Of a stretch of DNA of 64,000 nucleotides, positions 11,301 through 23,300 are shown one piece after another; position 1 is the stretch's first letter; each line of letters opens with the position of its first letter. The translations under genes and the position numbers were made by a program. Source of the stretch: Siphonodentalium dalli (Eukaryota; Mollusca; Scaphopoda; Gadilida; Siphonodentaliidae); assembly GCA_032622095.1 (NCBI GenBank), contig CP136062.1:139266351-139330350 (forward strand), in the 5' to 3' direction. The notes under the pieces were generated by a model. The model was not told where the DNA came from. It ran no database searches and worked only from the letters and a program-made list of their open reading frames with translations.

Positions 11301-14300
11301 CTAAACCACACATATACTAAGGATGTCAGTTTTCATTAGAAATTCTTAATTTATATTCTAACTTCTTTAGTTTATATACACACTACGGTCATTATTAACT
11401 GCACAACAACTTTAGATCGAATTATACATTTGTTGGTCAACAACAGAATCAAATAACATGCAATTTTATGTAGACGATGTCTGCAGTATTTGTCAGGTAG
11501 TGGTACCGGTAATTTCTCATGAGTAGAGGCAGAAAGCGGTATAGCCATGCATGAAAGAAAATATAGTTATCTCGTCCATGATATTGTTACCAGACAACGC
11601 TGTTGAGATGAACATAATATTCTCTTTACTATACACATTCTTGAATTATTTGCAGCATTTTAACTGGAAGCTGTGGGTGAATGTAGTTATATTATTAGTA
11701 TTAAGTTATGCCAAAATAAATAAATATGTGGATGGGTGATCAAACGGCTAAATATATGTAATTAGAAATCGAAATGTTATCATTGCAAGTATGTGCTATA
11801 TTTTAATGCAAATGAACTCACTGATGCAGATATTTCATTGAATTTTGTTACAAAAGCATGTTTAGCCCAATCAACAACAAGCTCAGCCAATAACACAATC
11901 ACCATATCAGGAAGCAGCACCCAGACGTGTTCTGGAACAAAGATATTTAAAAGTAAACCTCAGCATATATATATCAGGCAATAACACCCAGACATGTTCT
12001 GACATATTCAGATAAGTTCGTTACTGGCGGAAGCCTCACCTTTCCTATAATTATTCCACTGAATGGCACCACCTACCATGAAAGTAATTATTTTCTAAAA
12101 CATTGAGTTGTGCAACAGATCACTTTCCAACAAGACAACAACAATTGCACCACATTGACAAGCACCCAAAATTTTCAGTTTTACAAGTCAAAATTATTAT
12201 AGTTAAAGGCCCACTTAATTTTTGAGTCACCGATTATTTTGTTTATAGTGACTTGATATACGGTTTTAATAACAATCTATGCCATAAAATGTGATTAAAA
12301 TACTATAATTCATCACCGGAAATATGGCTTGTTGCCATTCATCGGAAAGCCCTTTTTCCGACTAAATCCTGAAAAATTAACCAGAATTCTGTTGTGGTTA
12401 AGGAGTCGATTATTTAGGGCATTACTGCAGATGACAAAAACACGTCGGTAAGTCAACAAAAACAATAAGTTCATAGTTTATTACACCAAATAAGTTGATA
12501 ATGCAATGTTTTGGAGCTTCCTCTTTCAAATGGTATATAATATGGCATATATTTCATATATGTGATCTGGGGGTTCGAAAATAAAGTGGACCTTTAATCA
12601 TCTGATGGGATAATTTGTCCAAATCCAATGAATCTTCATGCGAAAAGTTATCATAAGTAGTTGTTGTTTCTGTTTAACTGTTATATCTCAAATGAATGTT
12701 GATCATATAATATCAGTATATTAAAATTAGGATTACATACCTATATCCCAAGAAAACTCTGTCATGTTTCTAATAAACACGACAAACAGCAGGACGACAA
12801 GGTGGAAACGTTCCTTAACATCACTGCAGCTTATCTGGAACAGGTTCTGCTCGTCTACTTTTCGGAACAAGGTGCTCTTTATCTCTACAAACTGTGTTAA
12901 AACAAGAATAACAATCAATTACATCACCCACAGTCTGGAATATCTTGAACGGGACTAACATAGAGGGAGACATGGCAGATATCTCCTCCCAAAAATGTGT
13001 CACTTCTCATTCTCATTCCATGGCTGGAGCTTCGTTAAATTTTGCGAAAACCCTGTGCCAATGTATTCTCTTATATATGGAAGTCTCCCATAGGGAGCAC
13101 CGCATATATAAGAGAATGCAGTGGCCTAACAGTGTATACCTTGACCTGTATGGGAGACTCACATATCTAAGAGAATGCACTGGCATAGGATCTTTAATGC
13201 TGCACCAGTGCTGTTCCCGTCATGAAAGGATTAATGCGTGTTTACTTATTCTATAAATGGTGAACATATACTTCACTGATTATAATGGGATTACAAATGA
13301 GTACTTATCAGATCATACTATAGTAGATGGATGATGTAGGGAAGTAAATTTAAATTCAGCATTCATGATGTCTCACCCATGTCTCCATATTAGACAAATA
13401 TCAAGACATGACTTCTCTAAATTTTAAATTTCCAGGTTGGTACCTGGCTCAAACACACTCTGTATAGTCTGCAATATTTAAGAGCTTCAATAATAAGATG
13501 TCTTGGCTATTCTGACTTATAGCTGCAAGTTCTGCCAGAGAAAAGATTGTACACTAATGCTCTAATTAATCGACTTCTTAACCACAGCAGAATTATGGGT
13601 AACTTTTCAGGATTCAGTCGGAAATATGGCTTGTTGTTATTCATCGGAAAGCTCTCAGGGAGAGCTTTCTGATAAATGGCAACAAGCCATATTTCCGACT
13701 AAATCCTGAAAAGTTACCCATAATTCTGCTGTGGTTAAGAAGTCGATTACTTAGAGCATTACTGTACTCTTCAGTGACAGAGGCGCTCAGCTGACTGGGT
13801 CTGTCTAATCAAACTCATCAGGACAACTTTATGCTCAATTTCACAAAAAAAACATCTAATGTAAAAACAATGTTAATGCTTTTAAGCAACGTAAAGTTCA
13901 TCAAAATTAGCTTATGTTGTTCAAAATATGAGCAAGAATTCTCGATAATGAGAAATAGGATTTGTTATACATGTTAGTTAATCATTTGTTAACTGAATAC
14001 TTTATTCTTGTTGATTAATTCAGAACATCTTCATAAATAAATCATTAGAGAGCCCACATGCCTGCAATATGCTATGATGAATTAGCAGAAATATGAACGA
14101 TTGAGGTCTGAGGTCTGCTCATTACGAGAATATCTCTACAAAAGAATATCAGACCAACCAATGTATAGTTTAGGAACAGAATTGGACAACTTCAGGAATC
14201 AAAGGGTTGACTGGATGTGGAATATGTTATGAATGATATATAAAGTCTTGAAATAGTGTGTCTGACGTTTGCAGAATGAGGTCCCCAGAGGGTGAATTTA

Positions 14301-17300
14301 GTGATGTTATCCCAGCACAGCGAGCTAGCATCAGAAATTTCATCCTCTAGGAACCTCATTCTGCTTAAGCCTCAACTGATATAGGAGACCTAGTTGGTGA
14401 TGATCGCCAATAGTCACATTGATTAATAAGCATTTTATCTTCTGAATTTGAAATTGAACAGAAGAGGGAAAAAGTAACTAAAACAATGCTAATTTTGAGA
14501 TAATAGAAACTTCCCAGAAGATGAGGCCAAAGCAGAATGAGGTCCCCAGCTTTGTGGGGTAACAGCACTAAATTCACCCTCTGGGAACCTAATTCTGCAA
14601 ATGTCAGACACACTATTTCAAAGCTTGTATGATATAAGCCAGCATACTCACATTGTTCGACACCATTATTGTTAGGAGAGCCTTGTTGTGGGAGTTGAAG
14701 GCTACATTCAACACAGATGCTTGGAACAGTATCAGAAGTGTATGTATTACTGGTTATTCGTTAAAGAAAACCATACATGCAGCTGCATGGGGTAGAACAA
14801 AATGAATGTTTACAGCAGTAGTAAGGTCTATTAACCCTTTACCCAACAAAACGGCCAAAACCGGCCAAATAAAGCTTCAACAGCCTAAATATCTTCGGTC
14901 TGTCTCAATAGAACCATACAAATATGGATATCATTGGAACCGGCTCCTTGACCACATTGTGATAGTTACAGTTATGCCCTGTGCCAATGCATTCTCTTAT
15001 ATATGCGAGTCGACCGTAGGTCGCCTCGCATATATAAGAGAATGCATTGGCCTAAAAAAAATCTTTTTTTACCATTTTTTCTTACATTCTTTAACAATTT
15101 TATAATTTTTAATGTGTTAAGCCAATGCATTCTCTTATATATGCGAGGCGACCTATGGTCGACTCGCATATATAAGAGAATGCATTGGTACAGGGCCCTT
15201 CTGTTGGGTAAAGGGTTAATATACAGTAAAACCTCTCCAAACCAGACCCTCTATAAACCGAATCTCTCCCCATACTGAATGAATTGTCCTGTCCCGAATT
15301 CACCCAAGAGCATTCTCACTAAAAATTGCCTCTGTAAACTGGAAACTCTCTATTCTGATCACCAGACAGGTTTGTTAGTCCCTAATTGAGCGATCACCTG
15401 TTTATTACCTCTCAATGCAAGAGGAGACAAGATCGGACGAGACACGAGATGAGAGTGCATACAGGTAAAGTGTTTACATACTCTAGAAAAAGCACACCGA
15501 TTTAATTAGCAGTCTATTGTTCAGCGAATGCTTTGAACTGGATTGTAACTGGAGTGTTATTAGATGTCTATGCTATGAGTGAACAATGGCGTCTTCACAG
15601 ATCAAGAATTGGAGATTTGAATTCTTGTTTTTCAACAGTTATTGTGTTGAGTTAATTGGACTGAGTTAAGGGCCAGTCCGAAGGGTGTTCAGTTTTACTG
15701 TAACAATTTTATTTCTCATGTTCAGAATTTCAGATGCACTTTTCCTGGGAATGGCATAGCCACATGCTGGGCTGTCTTCCTGCCCACCCCATAATTTATG
15801 TGCTAATGTAAATGAATTAATTTGAGGTGAAATTTTAAAATTAGAATTTGCCTGGCGGTATTTTAGATTCATCGGTTCAGGAAGAAGTTGCCTTTTCTGT
15901 GACAAAGGTGAACTTAAAAATAACTATTTAGTAAATGCCGTTTTGAGAGCAATCACAAAATAAATCAGTGAAACAAGCTACTAACAGCTAACCAAGTTAT
16001 AGAATATCTGGACAACTTCATCTAATATAGCGATTGGTATTGGTTACTGATATTATACAATAATGCCCTAACTAATGGACTCCTTAACCACAGCAGAATT
16101 ATGGGTAATTTTTCAGGATTTAGTCGGAGATATGGCTTGTTGTCATTCATCGGAAAGCCCACAGTGAAGGTGACCATATTGTACCTCATAACAGTCAATA
16201 GGTCACTGGTAAAATATTCTATTGATGTGTTCAACTGGTCTATAATGAATCACAGTCAGAACAATGTCATAGATGGCAGATTCCAGTATTCAGTAATGCC
16301 CTAAATAATTGACTCCTTAACCACAGCAGAATAATGGGTAACATTTTCAAGATTTAAAGTTACCCATAATTCTGCAGTGGTTAAGGAGTCAATTATTTAG
16401 GGCATTACTGTATAAACTTGCTATTTCTATTTGCACTGAGAATATTGAGAAGTTACTAGCCGTGCCTCCAGAAGCTTGAAACATCTTATTTGGGAACATA
16501 ATTTGCAATGGCATGGTTCCTGCACCTATTTTGTGATCAAATTCAAGGGTATTCAAGGAGTATCCCAAGGCAGGATTCAAGGGTTTTTCAAGGGTGCGTT
16601 CGCTAGAAATTCAAGGGTATTCCAGGAGTAGGGTTGGCTGATACATAATGAATTAGCAAGTACATACATGTTACTTACTAGTATTACATGAGACTGATGA
16701 GTATAAAGTACTTCACACAGCTGGTGCATGATAGAGTACACAGTATTAGGGGAGATAAAAGTGTTGTAACTAAATATATTGAGAACAATATTTTTTAAGA
16801 ATGGGAAACTGGGGGGATAAAAGTGTTGTAACTAAATATATTGAGAACAATATTTTTAAGAATGGGAAACTAAGGCATATTACATCATATTGGCAACATC
16901 TATTGTTTTATGCCGAGTTGACATTGGGCCTGCTACACCTAAGTTCCAAGGACTCGGTCCACTGGAATTTCGATCCCACAAATTTGGAAACACATTTTCC
17001 ACACAGCATACTTTAATTTTAATACTAGGTCAACTAAATCTATCTAATGTTGGTGTGTGTATGCAATTGTGACTAATTAAAATTAAATGCATCAAAACAA
17101 ATGTGTTTACCTAACCACAGAGCCATAAACAGTAATGAAACTGAAACCATAGATTAAATTTAGGAAGACGGAAATAGCGTACCAGGTTTTTTCCAGGAAT
17201 TACCGTAAATTTTCTATCGCACATAATTATTTTGCCGACCGCATATACATGGCTATTATTCAAAGGGTTTTCAAGGAGTTAGGTGAAATCCAAGGGAATT

Positions 17301-20300
17301 CAAGGGCCTTGAAAATGGTTTTCATATTCAAGGGTGTTGAAGGAAATTCAAGGCATGGGACCATGAATGGGTGCATGACATGAGCCTTCAAAAGAAAGAT
17401 CTGAATCCTATAAAAATTTCACAAAGGATACTGACATAGATGATTGCTAGTACAAGGTGAGCAAAAACACCAAAATGCTCTCTTTTTCTGATCGAAGGCT
17501 CTGTTGCTGTCCAAAATAATGAATCAAGTATGTCCTGTCCAAAGCTAGAGAACAGTTTATCGCACAGCTATAAAGAAAATTATACAGTGTAAAAGACAAC
17601 AAGTGGTAATATAATATAACAATATGTATATATAAGATATTAAAGGGGTTATCCACCTACGAACCTCCAAAGGTATATTGTCCAACTATGGAATTAAATT
17701 GGCATCGTCCTCTCTCAAATTAGATATCTCAAATTTTCTGTCTTTTATGAAATTCTTATCAAGCACAGTATATTGGGCAAAATTAGTCCAAGTGGAGTAC
17801 TCTGAAATTGATTAGGATCAAGAATGTTGCAAATTGTTGGTAGTAAAAATTGAGGAAGGGCAATTGTTCCACTCACAGTCTCACTCACACCCATTACTCC
17901 CTCGTATTTGTAGTAGTTCCCTTAGGAAATGTTTATATAATAAATTCAACAAAAGACCATAGGTCGTTTGTTCAACTTAAAGATGCATATTCCGAATTAA
18001 CGCTCTCAAATTACTATTTCTTTGGCTTAAGAAATATTTGATTCAAAGCTCACTCTTGTGATCAGATATCAATTTAAAAATAATAATTTCTTGAGATATG
18101 TACTTTTTGGTGGCATCAAGGCAACGGTCTCGGACAAAATTGCTGATGAAGATAGATAACTCTAAAATGAAGTGGATTTGGATATTAGATGTTTGATAAT
18201 ATCGCCATATTTCATAGAACAGAATGTTGATAAATAACACGTTTTGTGAAATTTTATACTATAGTTGACTGTGGTGAGCATTATTTTGGGGAAATTAATC
18301 AATTCTGAAAACTGAAGCGGCATTTCAAAAAATGTTGTTATTGGAATCTGATGATATGGGGACCATCAAATCAGATTGAGTATCTTTAATATCTGAACAT
18401 TATCCACCAAAGAATATGAATGCTTCAATTTCAACACTAGTATGGTATTATCGTTGTACTGTCATCTGGTCAATTTTCCTGAACAACCCTCCAAATGAAT
18501 GATAGACCATTCCAATTATAAATGAGTGGGAGAACCCATTTGATATAGAAAGGGTTAACAAGATCTTTCCATCAATTCAGGAAGTTAAAATGATCCTAAT
18601 GCCTAACAGGTATATTGTACCGTCTACACAAAAAATACTGCAGAGCCTGAAATTTGGTGGAAAACAAACGATTAGCTTGATTTTAGACATTCATGTCAGA
18701 TACAAAGACCCAACTGACACCGAATGTACACATATTTCATATATCAGTATGCTTGAGAAGGCTAACCATTACAGTCATATCAGAAACAGAACTATTTGTC
18801 CTATAATTGGACAACACAAGGGAGATAAGTGTCTGTCCGTGGCTGGGGGAGTAAATAAGAGCAACATAGGTTGGTACTACTGTATTGCAAGTGCCTCTTT
18901 CAACTGATTTTACCGACTGACACAGACATAGGAAATTTAACCTCCTTGCTGATATGACGTCCGTAACTATTATGGATGTAAAAGTGTACGCTGTGTGCTA
19001 TAAGCTCCGTAGGTACTACGGACCTACTTCAGCACACTAGCAGCAGGCCATTATTCATAACTGCAACTCAGAGATTGTACATCGGAATAACTGTATCTCG
19101 AGGTTTCAAACAGTGTATGATGTTCCACGATAGTGAACAATAATAGCCTTTTAACTGAGTCAGTTGTATGGTTCTTGTGATGTTCTCATTATATTTTTCT
19201 ACTGGAAAATGGCACTAACGTCAACAGCCCAGCACACGATGTCATAACAACATTTAGCAGCGAAGAGGTTAACCTACTTTTTTTTTTACAACTTACTTCT
19301 AGCATGTTGAAAAAGACATACAATTTGATGACAGCTTGCCCTCTGACTAAGTGATACATCATAGATGTGTCAATGTGGTTCACTATCAAACATGACAGGA
19401 CAAGGATGACTCCTTTCAACAGATCACATTTCTGAGCAGGTTGCAGGAATGACCTGGAAAGAAATGGTATTCAGGAGAAAATTCAGAGAGCTATTATTTT
19501 AAGCAGTACTTTTGAAATAAAAGTTGTGCAAGGAAAACAGCTTTCCGATGAGAACTTTTATCCAGTGTCGAAAATTTCCACACAACAATAAGTGGGTCAG
19601 AGCCACCTCGCAATATCAATAACTTCTCATAGCTGTTTGGCAAACAATCTTTGGACAACAAGAATGGCAGACCTACATGTAGGCCAAAAAATATGGTGCC
19701 GGATATTTGCAGAAAGAAGTCCCTATGAGGGTGAATTTAGTGATGCTACCCCACACATTGGGCTAACATTGCCAAATTCATCCTCTGGGGACCTCATTCT
19801 ACATGGCCTCATCTGCTACGGATACCTAGACTCAGATTTAAGTTCCCCGATGGTGAAGATGGTGATGCATGTGCATCCATTTTGCACCTTGATGATGCAT
19901 TGTGTCGTCTGCCAATTTGGGGATATAGAGAAACTAAACTAAAAAAGAAAAAGAAACTTTCTAAAGAAACATGTTAATTTGATAATAATGATACTCTCCA
20001 GAGAAGATGAAGCATAAACATAATGAGGTCCCCCCAGATGATTAATTTAGTGATGCTAGCCAATTGTGCAGGGTAGCCTCATTAAATTCACCCTCTGGGG
20101 ACCTCATTCTGCAAATGCCCCGCAGCATATTTTGAAGCCTGAGCAGACCTAATCATAAAGAACGGCTACCAATAAATGCCCATGAATCAATATTTGCAAA
20201 TTCCCAATTTTATAGCAACTTAACTCACCTAAAAGGGAGGAAACTTACTTTTGTGAGAACAGAGCACATGGACAAGTGACAATCCTAAAGAGAGCAACAA

Positions 20301-23300
20301 GTATTCTGAGAGGAAGAAACGTGAACACAAACAAGAAAGCATCCGCACAATGGAAGAGACCATGTATACAAAACTGAAAATAAAAGAAAGAATTGTCACT
20401 TTTATAATAGCTTAATTAAAATATCCCACAATCTAATATTTACACAGTATACAGGAAAAACAATTTAATATGCGCTGTTTCTAAATGATAATATTCCGAA
20501 CACAATACCATGCATTATAAATTTGATATGTACTAAGGGCTAGCAGGGAAATATCCAAGAATATTTTGGAGACATCTTTTCTTAGGAAGTGTGAACTTAT
20601 ACCTATATTTATATATGACAAACAGACAAAGAGTGTTCTTCAAGTCTTAGTTCTTACTGTTATACAACAAATTTCCATGAATTTAGACGCTGAACAAGCA
20701 GTAAATTTCTTTTATGCTGTTGTCACTTTGAGGATATTTTGGGCGAGAGTATTTTGGTACTCCGTCTTGTGAACTATTTAATTTTAATTTATCTGCTCCT
20801 GGCCCTGCCATTTTGATCCAATTTATCTTAACCTCTAACCACCCAAGGAGCTGGAATGGTCAACACAGAAAAGTTTAACATAGATGCTATTTTAAAAAGT
20901 AATCAGAAGAAATTATCAACTTAAAACAACATGTCATACATCTGATGAGATAAGGATAGGATAGTACATTTAAAAAATATTGAATTGTATATTCGAGAGA
21001 TAAAAAGAACTAACTGTTTTAAAATGTTATACCTTTTCCAACTGTTTGGGTGTACTCATAAAAGTATAGACACGCTGTCTTCTCTGGCTATATTTGTTCT
21101 CATCTCTTTCTAATTTATATCCCCTTGTTAGCTCCGAGGACATATACTCCCACACAGACATCTCTGAAAAGAATATTTAACAAGCTCAGCACTAATGTGA
21201 GTCTACTTGAGAGAGCTCAATGATTTTCACTGACTAGTTCAGAGTCAAAAGCTCGAGACGACCTGATGTTGATCTGTTAATTACCATTAGAAGATAACAT
21301 ATACCATACCTGGTTACAACGAATATTAAAGTCTGAATAACCTTTTCACACACTAACAATAGGAAATTGATGTACGCTTAACCTGCACTCTTCGACCACA
21401 TGCATATATTTTTTATAAATTGGAATATTTTTTCATGGTTTGCGCTCAAATATACACCTAATAATATTCTTCTTTTTATTTTTTTATTTATTTAATTTAA
21501 TAAATGCCTGATCCCCTGTTATTATATGCTCCAGAAAGAGGCATTGAAGTCATAAAAATAAAACATTTAACACAATATAAGGGCCTGGGCCCATACAAAA
21601 ACAGTGCCATTTCATTGGAATTCTGGAATCGGAAAGGAAAAAAGTCGGAAAAGTTTTCTTGCGTTATCTGAACATGAAATAGTTAATAACAAAGGGTGCA
21701 CATTGGAAGATGGCACTCGTCAAGTTTTTTGCCTAAAAGAGTGGATCTGTTGCAAAAGAATTATTGGCGGCCAAGGTTATTTTTTATGAATTTCGGGAAA
21801 AAAGGGAGGCTCCAATCTAGGGATCACCCCGAAGATCCATATGAAGTTTGGTGATGATTGGATGAGAAATGTGACCTGTAAGGTGTGCTAAAGTATTTAG
21901 TCATACAAAGAGTAAAATCCAAGATAGCTGCTGGCAGCCATTTTTTTAACAGAATTTGGGAAAAAATGGTAAGCACCCATCTAGAGGTCACCCAGATGAT
22001 CCATATGAAGTTTGGTGATGATCGGATGAGGGATATGCTCTGTATGGTGTGCTAAAGGATTTAGTGATGCAAAGAGCAAAATCCAAGATGGCTGCTGTCG
22101 GCCATGTTTTTCATCAAAAATTGTTCCAATTCGATAGCACCCATCTAGAGGTGATCCTAAACAAGTCTGTAAAGATTCAAAACAATTCTCAAATAGATGT
22201 GGGCTGCAGGGTGTGCTGATGGATTCACATTTGAAATCCAAGATGGTGCTGGCTGCCATGTTTTTTTTAACAAATTTCAGGAAAAGGAAGGCTCCCATCT
22301 AGAGGTCATCTCGAAGATCTATATGAAGTCTGTAAACGATTTTTATGATAAATGTGACTTGTAAGGTGTGCTAAAGGATTTAGTCAAACCAAGAGTAAAA
22401 TCCAAGATGGCCACTGGCAGCCGAACAGGATTCGAAATAGTTTGTTGATAATCGGATGAGGGATATGCTCTGTAGGGTGTGCTAAAGGATTTAGTGATAC
22501 AAACAGCAAAATCAAAGATGGTTTCCAGTGCATGTTATTCATAAAAAATAATTAAAATTTGATTGCTCCCATCTAAATGTGATCCTAGACTTATAAACAG
22601 AATATCGTTGAAATCGGTCAAAGTTTGTTTGAGTTATCGAGCTAATGGTCGCGGACAATCAAAATTGCTAAAAACAGACAAACTAAGGCCCATATCTCTC
22701 GTATAAAAGATTTGACAAATCTGGTTTTCGAACTCGTTCGAGATATTGTTGCAACAAATACCAAATATGAATGAAATTGGTTAATGTTTGTTTGAGTTAT
22801 CATGCTAATGGCCTCGCGCCCGTCCGGACACCCACCCACCTACCGACCTCGCCAAAGCATAAGTCGAGTTTTAATGTTCTATGGTTGCAATTTTTGCACG
22901 ACCACTGCATGACTAAAATAATTTAACTGGCACATATGAAAAAATCATAAATTAATAGAAAAATATAAGAAACAACAAGTATTTTCAACAACATTGTTTG
23001 GATATCTTCCACGAAGTGATGTAGGTACTAGTATGATCTGACATACTTCTTCAGATAATCAAAAACATGGACCCCACTGAAGCAAAGATCATAAAGAGGC
23101 CTCAGAGGGTGAATTTTATAGTGACGCTATCCTGCATAGCATGCTAGCATCAATAAATACATTCACCCTCTGCAGACTTAATTCTGCTTAGGCCTTATCT
23201 TCTCTGGAAAGTTTCTTTATTTTCAAATTTCAATAGAAACTTATTCATAATAGATTCTATTTTTTTTTTAGTTTAGTTTCTCTATATCCCTAAATTGGCA

